A stretch of 64,000 nt of DNA from Nostoc sp. ATCC 43529 (GCA_003326205.1 LWTK01000048.1:1-64000); one strand, 5' to 3'; shown: positions 8,633-16,675, counted from the first letter of the stretch. The notes: generated from the sequence alone by a model not told the origin. A program made the numbers and translations.

Positions 8633-9031
8633 TTATTTCCATCGTATAATTGTTACCCGCGTTCCTTCTCCCACCACAGACTGAATCTCAAACTCGTTGG
8701 TAAGTCGTTTAGCACCGCTCAGTCCCATACCCAATCCGCTACCCGTGGTAAACCCATCCTTAAGTGCCAACTCTATATCGGGAATTCCCGGGCCGCGATC
8801 TTCAAAGGTCAGTTTAATTCCTCGTCGTCTCCCTTCCTCAAGGGTTTCTAGTTTGGCTGTGCCGCCTCCTCCATAGTCTAGAGTATTACGCGCTAACTCA
8901 CTGGCAGCAGTCACAATTTTAGTTTGGTCTACTAAGCCAAAGCCAATTTCCACAGCTAGCTGCCGTACAGCCTGCCGAACTAAGACTACATCACTAGAAG
9001 ATTGAATTTCGATCGTTTCAGTCTTCTGCAT
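8633..9031 (-). CDS. rsbT: RsbT-like serine/threonine switch kinase
   Basis: About 132 residues, a single GHKL ATPase/kinase domain: ASELARNTLDYG (N box), FEDRGPGIPD (G1) and GSGLGMGLSG (G2). RsbT phosphorylates STAS proteins of the stressosome and is then released to activate a downstream partner. The reading frame overlaps the end of rsbS. ATG codons at 9031 and 9037 and a GTG at 9043 are all possible; MQKTETIEIQ at 9031 matches the usual family N-terminus. No clear ribosome-binding site is seen, which fits translational coupling to rsbS. Confidence 0.87.
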   Translation of the reverse strand: MQKTETIEIQSSSDVVLVRQAVRQLAVEIGFGLVDQTKIVTAASELARNTLDYGGGGTAKLETLEEGRRRGIKLTFEDRGPGIPDIELALKDGFTTGSGLGMGLSGAKRLTNEFEIQSVVGEGTRVTIIRWK

Positions 9032-9431
9032 CGTCATCTGCACGCCATTTAGTCGCAGTTAGTTGATTTGTGGTTTCATCGAGTGACGATCGCAACAGTG
9101 CCATACCCTTTTCTACGTTTAAGGCAGTGCGAATGCCCGTCAGCGATAGCCCCAATTCTACTAAGGTGATTGCCACGGCGGGCTGCATCCCTACGACAAC
9201 GGTTTCGGCATCCAGTATCCGTGACATTTTGGCAATGTTGGCTAAAATTCTCCCCAGGAAAGAATCAACAATCTCTAATGCAGAAATATCGATCAGCACA
9301 CCGCGAGCGTGAGTTTGAGTAATGCGGTTGGTCAAGTCATCCTGTAGCGTCATCGCCAGGCGATCGTGCATATCCACTTGGATGGTCACAAGCAGGAGAT
9401 CGCCCATTTTGAGTATGGGAATGCGTTCCAT
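9018..9431 (-). CDS. rsbS: RsbS-like STAS-domain stressosome protein
   Basis: 137 residues, almost all one STAS domain. It contains LIDISALEIVDSFLGRIL, where S57 in the VDSF motif matches the serine that RsbT phosphorylates in Bacillus RsbS. VVVGMQPAVAITLVELGL is the second conserved STAS stretch. A strong AGGAGGA precedes the ATG, and only 17 bp separate it from the rsbR stop. The C-terminus (TATKWRADDDAED) overlaps the start of rsbT. It is expected to build the stressosome core with RsbR. Confidence 0.9.
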   Translation of the reverse strand: MERIPILKMGDLLLVTIQVDMHDRLAMTLQDDLTNRITQTHARGVLIDISALEIVDSFLGRILANIAKMSRILDAETVVVGMQPAVAITLVELGLSLTGIRTALNVEKGMALLRSSLDETTNQLTATKWRADDDAED

Positions 9432-9448
9432 TGGTTCCTCCTGTCCAC

Positions 9449-10297
9449 CTATTCGAGCTGAGAGCGAATACTCGCTCCCATGCGTTTTAACGCCATTGCA
9501 AAGGCATCGGCTAGCGTCGCCTTTGTTGTGATATTAGTTAAATCAATGCCGAGATAGACGATTGTTTGGGCAATTTGCGGACGAATGCCACTGATTATAC
9601 AATCGGCTCCCATGAGACGGGCAGCGGTAACAGTCTTAAGCAGATGTTGAGCGGTGAGGGTATCGACGGTGGGAACTCCGGTAATGTCAATAATGGCAAC
9701 TTCTGACCCTGTTTCAACAATCTTCTGCAATAATGACTCCATTACTATTTGAGTGCGGGCACTATCCAAAGTGCCGATAATTGGCAATGCCAAAATTCCC
9801 TCCCAGAGTTTAACCACTGGTATAGAAAGCTCCAGCAACTCTTCCTGCTGTCGGAAAATCACCTCTTCCCGTGCCTTCTGATACGCTTCCACGATCAGCA
9901 ATCCCAGTTGATCTAGTAACTGTGTAGCTAGCCAGATTTCTTTACCCAACTCAGTGGCGTCTTGCAATTCCTGACGTAATCGATTGAAGAGGGGTTGCTT
10001 GAAGGAAAAAATGAATGTCGCTGTTTCCGAGGGTGTGAAGCCTTTTTGCGATCGCGATCGGGAAATGCTAGTCAGCATCTGGCGCATGTCCTCCCACGTC
10101 GCTGCCTGAATATTAGTCAAGTTGCCTTGCCCAACGGCGATCCGAAACAAGCTAAGGAATTCCCGGCACTCCTCCCTTAGCTCCGCTTCTTTAATCAAGC
10201 CTCTGCGAATATTAACAGCGGCTAGCTCCTGAGTCCACTCCGACAGCATATCTGCCTCGAAAGTTTCCAGGATCTCTGGTATCTTACTTTCGCTCAT
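9449..10297 (-). CDS. rsbR: RsbR-like stressosome scaffold/sensor (STAS C-terminus)
   Basis: 282 residues. The N-terminal half (1-150) is helical and lacks a recognisable PAS, GAF or globin fold; it resembles RsbRD-type N-termini. The STAS domain (155-280) keeps both RsbT target positions: T213 in ITGVPTVDTLTAQHLL and T245 in SGIRPQIAQTIVYLG. The start at MSESKIPEIL follows AAAGGA. The frame stays open 115 codons further upstream through a 21-bp repeat tract encoding LRYSAAN-like heptads, but that part looks non-coding. First gene of the six-gene minus-strand operon. Confidence 0.88.
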   Translation of the reverse strand: MSESKIPEILETFEADMLSEWTQELAAVNIRRGLIKEAELREECREFLSLFRIAVGQGNLTNIQAATWEDMRQMLTSISRSRSQKGFTPSETATFIFSFKQPLFNRLRQELQDATELGKEIWLATQLLDQLGLLIVEAYQKAREEVIFRQQEELLELSIPVVKLWEGILALPIIGTLDSARTQIVMESLLQKIVETGSEVAIIDITGVPTVDTLTAQHLLKTVTAARLMGADCIISGIRPQIAQTIVYLGIDLTNITTKATLADAFAMALKRMGASIRSQLE

Positions 10298-10379
10298 TGT
10301 TCCTTTAAAAGCAACCTTTTTGATTCGTTCAAAATCAGTGTATGACGATTCAGTCCAAGGTGAAAACCGAAGTTGGAGA

Positions 10380-10408
10380 GGGGGCAGGGGGAGCAGGGGA
10401 GCAGGGGG
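10380..10408 (+). other. G-quadruplex-like tract
   Basis: Four G runs of five, five, four and five bases (10380-10384, 10387-10391, 10396-10399, 10404-10408) are separated by loops of 2, 4 and 4 nt, a textbook quadruplex pattern on the plus strand. It lies about 80 bp upstream of rsbR, in its likely promoter or leader. Folding in vivo is inference. Confidence 0.5.
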
Positions 10409-10436
10409 AGATGGAAGAGATAAAAATGAAACTTTT

Positions 10437-10667
10437 GAATATCTGAGGTTCGCTGCTGAATATCTGAGCTTCATCGCTGAATATCTGAGGTTCGCTGCTG
10501 AATATCTGAGCTTCATCGCTGAATATCTGAGGTTCGTCGTTGAATATCTGAGCTTCGCTGCTGAATATCTGAGGTTCATCGTTGAATATCTGAGGTTCGT
10601 CGTTGAATATCTGAGCTTCATCGTTGAATATCTGAGCTTCATCGTTGAACCTCTGAACTTTAAACTT
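10437..10667. repeat. Ten 21-bp tandem repeats upstream of rsbR
   Basis: Ten head-to-tail units begin GAATATCTGAG followed by a variable TTCRYYGYT-type half (10437-10646); an eleventh decayed unit ends at 10667. The array has no stop in a frame on either strand and would encode repeating heptads both ways, a consequence of the 21-bp period. There are no spacers, so it is not CRISPR. Confidence 0.85.
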
Positions 10668-10813
10668 CTAGTTGTAACACTTCCTCATCCCCCCATCTCC
10701 CCTGCCCTCAATCTTAAGACTGGCATTTTCAGCTAGGATTCGCTAAACTCACAAAATTAAATTTGCAACTAAAAACTTTCAATTAGCAACCGCCAGAAGA
10801 GTAGGGTAGGAAT

Positions 10814-12151
10814 GTGGGAAACAAAATACAAGTTATAGATAGAGTGCGATTGGGTTTTGCGGTGTCAGTGGCAAAAAGCGTCACATTTTTAGTGCGATCG
10901 CTGCGTCTCGGTGCTGCTAGTGTATTACCAGGCTCAATTGCTCGTCGCGTTGAACCGCGACTTTTACAATTATTGAGTCAGCAAGTTAAAAAGGGAGTGA
11001 TTTTAATTGCCGGTACTAATGGCAAAACCACAACATCGCTGCTTCTAAAAACGATACTAGAAAACAAAGGTTATCGCATCGCTCATAATTCTACAGGTGC
11101 AAATCTGGAAAATGGCTTGATGACCGCTTTGTTGGAAAGCACAAATTTGGTGGGAACCTTAGATGTTGATTACGCCATTTTGGAAGTTGATGAAAATATT
11201 GTTCCGAAGGTATTAACTCCACTCCAGCCGCAAATTATTCTTTGTTTAAACTTGTTCCGCGACCAACTCGATAGGTACGGGGAAGTAGACACAATTAGTA
11301 AGCGTTGGACAAAGGTAATTTCTACGTTACCGCCAGAAACGGTAGTAATTCCTAATGCTGACGACCCAACTTTATCTCACCTGGGGCAGCAGTTACCCCA
11401 AAAGGTGTTATTCTTCGGCTTGAATGAACCAGAACATTATCTAGAAGCAATTCCTCACGCCGTTGATTCTATATATTGTCCAAAATGTGGGCATTCCCTA
11501 GATTATAAAGGTGTCTACTTGTCGCATTTGGGAGATTTTACTTGTCCCAAGTGTGGTTTTAGTAAAAGTCAACCGAGTCTAGAAAGTAGTGAATGGCCGC
11601 AAATTCTAGTTGGTTTATATAACAAATACAATACTTTGGCAGCAGTAACAGCAGCTAAAGAATTAGGAGTTGATGAAACAACAATTAAAGATACTATTAA
11701 CAACTTCCAAGCCGCTTTTGGTCGCGCTGAAGATTTAGTAATTAATGGTAAAAAAGTACGGATTTTGTTATCAAAAAATCCTGTGGGTACAAATGAAACA
11801 ATTCGTGTGGTAACTCAAAGCACAGATAAAACTACACTGCTAGTATTAAACGATCGCACACCAGATGGCACTGATGTATCGTGGATTTGGGACGTGGATA
11901 CTGAAAAATTAGTCGAACGTGGAGGAACCTTAGTAGTAAGTGGCGATCGCGTTTATGATATGGCACTACGCCTGCGTTACAGCCAGAAATCTCCTGAGAG
12001 TACATTAAATTTAATTGTCCAAGAAGATTTGCGACAGGCGATCGCTACTGCCCTAGAGCATACACCAGAGAATGAAACTTTACACATTCTCCCTACTTAT
12101 TCAGCCATGCTCGAAGTGCGAGAAGTTCTCACTGGTCGAAAAATTCTTTAA
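10814..12151 (+). CDS. murT: Lipid II isoglutaminyl synthase, Mur-ligase-like subunit MurT
   Basis: 445 residues. With GatD it amidates D-glutamate in the peptidoglycan precursor lipid II, using ATP and ammonia. The Mur ligase ATP site is AGTNGKTTTS (about 67-76). A four-cysteine zinc ribbon is formed by two CPKCG motifs near residues 222 and 248, as in known MurT proteins. The C-terminal DUF1727 domain runs from about 310 (GRAEDLVINGKKVRILLSKN). The start is GTG at 10814 behind GGTAGGA; the ATG two bases earlier is out of frame. gatD follows after about 125 bp. Confidence 0.93.
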   Translation: MGNKIQVIDRVRLGFAVSVAKSVTFLVRSLRLGAASVLPGSIARRVEPRLLQLLSQQVKKGVILIAGTNGKTTTSLLLKTILENKGYRIAHNSTGANLENGLMTALLESTNLVGTLDVDYAILEVDENIVPKVLTPLQPQIILCLNLFRDQLDRYGEVDTISKRWTKVISTLPPETVVIPNADDPTLSHLGQQLPQKVLFFGLNEPEHYLEAIPHAVDSIYCPKCGHSLDYKGVYLSHLGDFTCPKCGFSKSQPSLESSEWPQILVGLYNKYNTLAAVTAAKELGVDETTIKDTINNFQAAFGRAEDLVINGKKVRILLSKNPVGTNETIRVVTQSTDKTTLLVLNDRTPDGTDVSWIWDVDTEKLVERGGTLVVSGDRVYDMALRLRYSQKSPESTLNLIVQEDLRQAIATALEHTPENETLHILPTYSAMLEVREVLTGRKIL

Positions 12152-12265
12152 ATTGTCATTAGTCATTAGTCATTAGTCATTAGTCATTTGTCATTCGTCA
12201 TTTGTTTTTCTTTGCGTCCCCGTGTCGCTGCGTCTCCCCATCTCCCCATTTCCCCAGTCCCCATT
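12152..12265. repeat. STRR heptamers and C-rich tract between murT and gatD
   Basis: Tandem GTCATTA/GTCATTT heptamers (about 12155-12205) are followed by a CCCC-rich stretch with CATCTCCCCATTTCCCC. This is a short tandemly repeated repetitive (STRR) sequence of the Nostoc kind, also seen at 38420-38455. It could form the murT-gatD mRNA spacer but shows no other signal. Confidence 0.75.
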
Positions 12266-12275
12266 CCCTAAAATT

Positions 12276-13094
12276 ATGAGTTTAGAAAATTTAGAATTAA
12301 CAATTGGTTGGTTGTATCCGACGCTGATGAGTACCTATGGCGATCGCGGTAATGTGATTACTATAGAACGTCGCGCTCTGTGGCGGGGATACACTGTTAA
12401 AATATTACCCCTAGACCAAAATGCCACAGCAGCTGATATTAAATCTGTAGATGTCATAGTCGGTGGTGGCGCACAAGACCGTCAGCAAGAAATTGTCATG
12501 CGTGATTTGCAAGGTGCCAAAGCTGACGCGATGCGCGAGAAAATCGAAAATGGGACACCAGGAGTTTTTACCTGTGGTTCTCCCCAATTGCTGGGACATT
12601 ATTACGAACCAGGCTTGGGACAACGTATTGAAGGTTTGGGAATACTCGATTTAGTTTCTGTACATCCTGGTGAAAATACTAAGCGCTGTATTGGTAATTT
12701 AGTCATTGAAGTTACAGCCTCACGTTTGGCGCAAGATTTAGCAGAGATGACGGGTAGTACACCGTATTTGGTAGGTTTTGAAAATCACGGTGGACGTACC
12801 AAACTCGGAAAAGTAGAAGCTTTGGGGCGAGTGGTCTACGGCTTAGGTAATAATGGTGAAGATGGGACAGAGGGAGCGTTTTATCAAAATGCGATCGCTA
12901 CCTATTCTCATGGCCCTTTGTTACCTAAAAATCCCTTCGTAGCTGATTGGTTAATTCAAACAGCATTGCGGCTAAAGTATCAACAGGCAATTACTTTAGA
13001 ACCATTAGATGATAGTCTTGCTCTCCAAGCACGGGAAGCAATGTTTCAGCGATTAAAGGTTAGCTTACCAACTCGTGCGACAACGCAAGTTTAA
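12276..13094 (+). CDS. gatD: Lipid II isoglutaminyl synthase, glutamine amidotransferase subunit GatD
   Basis: 272 residues, a class I (CobQ/CobB-type) glutaminase that feeds ammonia to MurT. The start MSLENLELTIGWLYP is preferred; the frame is open 18 codons upstream but only through C-rich repeat. The nucleophile is C100 in GVFTCGSPQLLG and the catalytic histidine is H171 in FENHGGRTKLG. TYGDRGNV near the N-terminus is typical of the family. Confidence 0.92.
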   Translation: MSLENLELTIGWLYPTLMSTYGDRGNVITIERRALWRGYTVKILPLDQNATAADIKSVDVIVGGGAQDRQQEIVMRDLQGAKADAMREKIENGTPGVFTCGSPQLLGHYYEPGLGQRIEGLGILDLVSVHPGENTKRCIGNLVIEVTASRLAQDLAEMTGSTPYLVGFENHGGRTKLGKVEALGRVVYGLGNNGEDGTEGAFYQNAIATYSHGPLLPKNPFVADWLIQTALRLKYQQAITLEPLDDSLALQAREAMFQRLKVSLPTRATTQV

Positions 13095-13344
13095 GTTTTT
13101 GCCCTGACTTTTCGCTTGCTGAATGTTCTTTTTGGCTCAGTGTATAAAAAACTTGCCAGTTTGGCAGCATCATTTTGATTGTCTTTGGTAAAGTATAAAA
13201 GTCAATTACTTGTGGGCTATATTTACCGAGGTTTACTATACTCTTAGGTACATTCAGTTAAGTTTGCTATGCTAAGGGAACAATAGAAATTGCTGATGTA
13301 TTCACTACACCAGCAACAAGTAGAATGATGTTTTGGTTAATTTC

Positions 13345-13375
13345 CCTCGTCCCTCCAAAAGACGAGGTATTTTTA
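13345..13375 (+). terminator. Probable terminator downstream of gatD
   Basis: CCTCGT/ACGAGG (13345-13350/13362-13367) forms a 6-bp stem followed by TATTTTTAT on the plus strand, about 250 bp beyond gatD. The rest of the 13095-13771 gap holds repeats and no gene I can support. Confidence 0.5.
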
Positions 13376-13499
13376 TATTTGAGGAAATCGTTTAATTGCT
13401 GAATGCAAAAATATAGTAGGCAATAGGCAACAGGCTTAAAAATAGAGTGTTTTTCAGGTAAATGAAGTACACGGGTAGGGGCTTTACAGCTGTGCATAC

Positions 13500-13655
13500 G
13501 TGTCAACTTAACGCGAAATGGGCGGTTAGAAACCGCGTCTACACAGACGAAACCCGCCTGCGCGGGTTAAGAAACCTTAATTTTCTTTGAGTCTGCGTAG
13601 GCGGACGAAAGCTTGTATAGCCGGGAATTCTATTCGCCCAGGCTTAAGTTGACAC
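13500..13655. repeat. Composite palindromic repeat
   Basis: A run of nested inverted repeats: GGCGGTTAGAAACCGC, AACCCGCCTGCGCGGGTT and GTCTGCGTAGGCGGAC. Such tracts are dispersed through Nostoc genomes. AGCTGTGC elements on both sides (about 13488 and 13663) suggest further pairing. No coding capacity. Confidence 0.6.
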
Positions 13656-13771
13656 CAATGACAGCTGTGCGCCCCTACTAAGATCTGCGGTAGAACTATG
13701 GCTTTACTTTCCTAAAGCAAAGATTTCTGTATTCAAAACAACTTTCCAAATAAGGTTTTAGCTTTCTTGAA

Positions 13772-14092
13772 TCATCGACTCGAATTTATACCAATTAGCC
13801 CAATGATTATTAAGGCGATGGAAATGAGTTTGGTTAATGTGGCAGATTCACGAAACCAAATCATACCAATCATCGCGACTAGGATAGTTCCCAAACCAGC
13901 CCAAACAGAATAAGCCACACTGACTTCAAGTTTTTTGAAAGCCAGAGTCAAAAAAGTCAGACAAAGTGCATAAAAAACAAATATTAATACAGAAGGGACT
14001 ATTTTAGTAAATCCTTCTGATAATTTCATGCAAGTTGTACCTGAAACTTCAAAAATAATTGCTGCAATGAGGTAAATCCAACTTATTGACAT
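13772..14092 (-). CDS. Small multidrug resistance (SMR/EmrE-type) efflux protein
   Basis: 106 residues with four predicted membrane helices (about 4-22, 32-50, 57-78, 85-103). E15 in AAIIFEVSGTTCMK matches the essential proton/substrate glutamate of EmrE. AYSVWAGLGTILVAMIG is the conserved third-helix motif. SMR proteins work as dimers exchanging protons for cationic compounds. The gene stands alone between repeat-rich gaps, so its partner or substrate cannot be told. Confidence 0.93.
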   Translation of the reverse strand: MSISWIYLIAAIIFEVSGTTCMKLSEGFTKIVPSVLIFVFYALCLTFLTLAFKKLEVSVAYSVWAGLGTILVAMIGMIWFRESATLTKLISIALIIIGLIGINSSR

Positions 14093-14370
14093 ATCTGTTG
14101 TGAGCAGTTGCTTATAAGGCTTTTATTATCTCTAGAAAAATTCCAAAATTCAATACAAGGATATTTTTTTATTTGGAAGTTCCTTAACTGAACCGTATTG
14201 AGTTATGAGTAGGTCATTGTTGAAAATTGTCGTTATGACAAGGCAGGAGGCAGAGAGCAGAAGGCAGAAGGGAAGAGCTTTTTGGGCAATTTTATTTTTC
14301 GTTACTTACATATTTTGGTTTTTTTACGCTGTTCTACTTATCAGTAGGACTTACGCAAAAGCACATGCTG

Positions 14371-14396
14371 TAGGGGCAATTGATGAATTGCCCCTA
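14371..14396. repeat. Palindrome with GGGGCAATT arms
   Basis: TAGGGGCAATT and AATTGCCCCTA form an 11-bp stem with a 4-nt loop. It lies in the 14093-14807 gap beside other repeats and is a common Nostoc dispersed palindrome. Confidence 0.6.
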
Positions 14397-14451
14397 ACTG
14401 AAAATAAAGGTTTCGGCTATTGTTTGCGTAAATCCTGATCAGATTTGCAAT

Positions 14452-14482
14452 AAAAAGCGCTCTCTAAGAAGGAGCGCTTTTT
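14452..14482 (-). terminator. Bidirectional rho-independent terminator
   Basis: AAAAAGCGCTC (14452-14462) pairs perfectly with GAGCGCTTTTT (14472-14482). Both strands end in five T. It may stop minus-strand transcripts from the ferredoxin gene, whose stop is about 330 bp away. Confidence 0.7.
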
Positions 14483-14627
14483 CGTGTGATTTGCTGAACC
14501 TATGCAGGTTTTTTAGGAAAGTGCAAAATTTTAAATCTTGTAGGTGAGCTAGTGCGTTGCTTTGGTTGCCAAATCTGTAGTAGCTGGTGAACCAGCACTG
14601 CAAGAAGGTTTCCTTCTCTAGACGACT

Positions 14628-14720
14628 GGTGTTAGCGCAGCGTAAAGCCTGCGGCATGGGTTCGCTTAGAGCGACGGAGGAGCGTCACCCAAAGGGTGTT
14701 GTGTTATCGCGTAGGGTAAC
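14628..14720. repeat. Palindromic intergenic repeat (GCGCAGCGTAAAG type)
   Basis: Contains TTAGCGCAGCGTAAAGCC, AGCGACGGAGGAGCGT and CACCCAAAGGGTG, a GC-rich patch in an AT-rich gap. Related patches are at 16524-16590, 23009-23105 and within 50998-51045. Non-coding. Confidence 0.55.
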
Positions 14721-14807
14721 TCACAACTTAAGATTTTAGGTGTGTTAGGAACAATGCCCGTAACGCACGCTAAAAACTTGCTCTTTATTAAATCCAGATT
14801 TCTTAAG

Positions 14808-15107
14808 TTAACCGTTTAGCGCTTCCTCTTGATGGGTTTGGATGACACAATCAGAGGTGGGATAGGCAACACAGGTGAGAACCCATCCCGCATCCATTTG
14901 ATCGTTGTCCAAGAAGTTCTGATCGGATTGGTCAATTGTACCTGAAATCAGCTTGCCGACGCAAGTAGAGCATGAACCAGCGTTGCAGGAGTAGGGCAAG
15001 TCCAGATCGTATTCCTCGTTAGCAATCTCTAAGATGTACTCATCTTCAGGAACGTCAATTACTTGTTCGCCATCTGGGGTCTTTAATGTGACCTTGTAAG
15101 TTGCCAT
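14808..15107 (-). CDS. Plant-type [2Fe-2S] ferredoxin
   Basis: 99 residues. C41, C46, C49 and C79 (YSCNAGSCSTCVGK and VLTCVAYPTSDC) hold the 2Fe-2S cluster exactly as in photosynthetic ferredoxins. The C-terminus VIQTHQEEALNG is also typical. It carries electrons in the cytosol, probably from photosystem I. It differs enough from the classic petF and fdxH products that I do not assign a symbol. The start MATYKVTLKTPDG is set by length; AGGGA lies upstream, and a 32-codon extension has no support. Confidence 0.94.
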   Translation of the reverse strand: MATYKVTLKTPDGEQVIDVPEDEYILEIANEEYDLDLPYSCNAGSCSTCVGKLISGTIDQSDQNFLDNDQMDAGWVLTCVAYPTSDCVIQTHQEEALNG

Positions 15108-15253
15108 GTAAAAATCCCTAACTAATATAAACTCCATTTTCGATACTACGGGTTTATGTGCAGCTAGTCTAGAGTTAATTGTGGTTGAGTTTTCTAAATT
15201 CAAGAAGCAGCTAGTGGGGCTAGTTTACATCTACCATAAGGTGGACAGGAAAA

Positions 15254-16093
15254 TCACAGAGCAAAAAATGTGGCGATCGCTTCAGCAAATCCCTCAAATG
15301 AACTATAATTTTCAGACACGATAGAAACATTCATTCCCAACTTTTGAGCATTAGCTGTTGTGTAGGGGCCAAAACAAGCGATCGCACAATCTCTATAATC
15401 CGTTGGAAAGTTGACCATTCTTAAAAAACTTTCTATTTCTGCCGTGCTACTAAAAGCAATAACATCGATTTTTCCTTGACGAATCAAGTCTAATTCAACA
15501 CTGTAAATATTTTTATCTAAACCCTGGGTGATATATGTAGGTGTGCGAGTCACTTTTATGCCCAAATTCTCTAAGTCTGTAATTAAATTGGGCATAACAT
15601 TCGGCTCCGGCAAACCCACAACTTCTGGAGTCGGCAATAGCACTTTTTTTTGATGAATTTGGGCAATTGTTTTTAATTCGGCGACAATTCCTGCTGGGCT
15701 AGATTCTTGGGGAATTAAATCCACTTTGCCACTAAAGGAGAATAAGCTTTCTGAATCTTTTCCCAATGCACATAATTGGCAATTTTCTAGCACAGATATC
15801 GGAATATCTAAATCATTCATGCGATGAAAAAATGCAATAATCCCGTTTCTGCTTGTGAAAATAATCCAATCAAATTCTTTTATGCGGCTCAAAGCGTTGT
15901 CTAAGTGAGTATAGTTTGATAAATAACAGGTTTCGATAGTAGGCATCAAAACAGGTAAACCACCTTTTTTGATAATTTGTTCAGACAGCCTACAAGCATA
16001 ATTTCTCGGTGCTGTGACTAAAATTCTCTTGTTATGTAGAGGTAATTTACTAGATGGAGTCAGCAAATTAATTTCTGTTGATTCGATGTGCAT
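15254..16093 (-). CDS. hemD: Uroporphyrinogen-III synthase family protein
   Basis: 279 residues with the two-lobed HemD layout: KRILVTAPRNYACRLSEQIIKKGG in lobe 1, DWIIFTSRNGIIAFFHR, KVLLPTPEVVG in the linker, and IDVIAFSSTAEIESFLRM plus CFGPYTTANAQKLG in lobe 2. HemD closes hydroxymethylbilane with inversion of ring D, leading to haem, chlorophyll and bilins. HemD is poorly conserved, so the fold is clearer than the activity; a paralogue elsewhere is possible. It precedes the ferredoxin on the same strand by about 145 bp. Confidence 0.85.
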   Translation of the reverse strand: MHIESTEINLLTPSSKLPLHNKRILVTAPRNYACRLSEQIIKKGGLPVLMPTIETCYLSNYTHLDNALSRIKEFDWIIFTSRNGIIAFFHRMNDLDIPISVLENCQLCALGKDSESLFSFSGKVDLIPQESSPAGIVAELKTIAQIHQKKVLLPTPEVVGLPEPNVMPNLITDLENLGIKVTRTPTYITQGLDKNIYSVELDLIRQGKIDVIAFSSTAEIESFLRMVNFPTDYRDCAIACFGPYTTANAQKLGMNVSIVSENYSSFEGFAEAIATFFAL

Positions 16094-16357
16094 TGTTAAA
16101 AGGGAACAGGGAACAAGGAGTTTTTATGTTGTTCATAAATAAACAATGGTGCTGGCAACCCTATATATCAAGGTTATTTTTCACCACTGTTGCCTGTTCG
16201 CTGCCCGAAAGGCTTCGTCAACCAGGCAATTTAGATCCAAAATTACCTAAAAAGAGCTAACATTTACTCATTGGTATGAATAAAGTCGCTGTTTTGAGTA
16301 AGCTTATAAAATCGAAAAACTTTCAAAATATCTGTTGAATGAGAGTTTTTATTGGAA

Positions 16358-16428
16358 GCGGGCGATGGGACTCGAACCCACGACGTTCACCTTGGGAAGG
16401 TGACATTCTACCACTGAATTACACCCGC
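16358..16428 (-). tRNA. tRNA-Gly (CCC anticodon)
   Basis: 71 nt on the minus strand. Acceptor GCGGGTG pairs with CGCCCGC (one G-T pair). The anticodon arm is TCACC-TTCCCAA-GGTGA, giving anticodon CCC. The T-arm is GTGGG-TTCGAGT-CCCAT. CCA is not encoded. Confidence 0.95.
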
Positions 16429-16523
16429 AAGTAGCTGTTACCTAAAATTTTTATATCATCATACAGCATACCATTAATTTATAGCTGTTTTCAATTGACT
16501 AAAATACACACTGTTTTCGCAAC

Positions 16524-16590
16524 TGGCGATGCCTTCTCTTTCAGAGACGCTACCGCGTAGCTTGCTTCGACCTAAGAGTACGCTAACGCA
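16524..16590. repeat. GC-rich palindromic intergenic repeat
   Basis: Contains GCGATGCCTTCTC, AGACGCTACCGCGTAGC and GCGTACTC-like arms, sharing the CTACGCGTAGC-type core with 23009-23105. It sits between the tRNA and the GerMN gene. Confidence 0.5.
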
Positions 16591-16675
16591 CTTCAAAGCC
16601 AATATCCAACGCCATACTAGAAGTCACTCAAAACCCTACACTGCGCCAACGAAACTCAATGTAGGATTATCCCAT

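Noticed and set aside
9449..10642. rsbR extended by 115 codons to a start at 10642
   Set aside because: The extension reads through the 21-bp repeats and the C-rich complement of the G tract. RsbR homology begins at MSESKIPEIL, which has its own AAAGGA.
10437..10667. CRISPR array
   Set aside because: The 21-bp units abut each other with no unique spacers; the STRR arrays elsewhere are 7-bp tandem repeats.
10320..10736. Plus-strand frame of 138 codons with repeated EYLRF/EYLSF
   Set aside because: It is the other strand of the same 21-bp tandem repeat and G-rich tract, with no homology or credible start.
13267..13506. Minus-strand frame of 79 codons
   Set aside because: It runs through a terminator hairpin and repeat DNA and has no recognisable domain.
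14205..14438. Plus-strand frame of 77 codons with one hydrophobic segment
   Set aside because: It ends in a dispersed palindrome (14371-14396) and starts in repeat DNA; the hydrophobic part is a T-rich tract.
16078..16260. Plus-strand frame of 60 codons before the tRNA
   Set aside because: No domain, no supporting ribosome-binding site, overlaps the start of hemD on the other strand.
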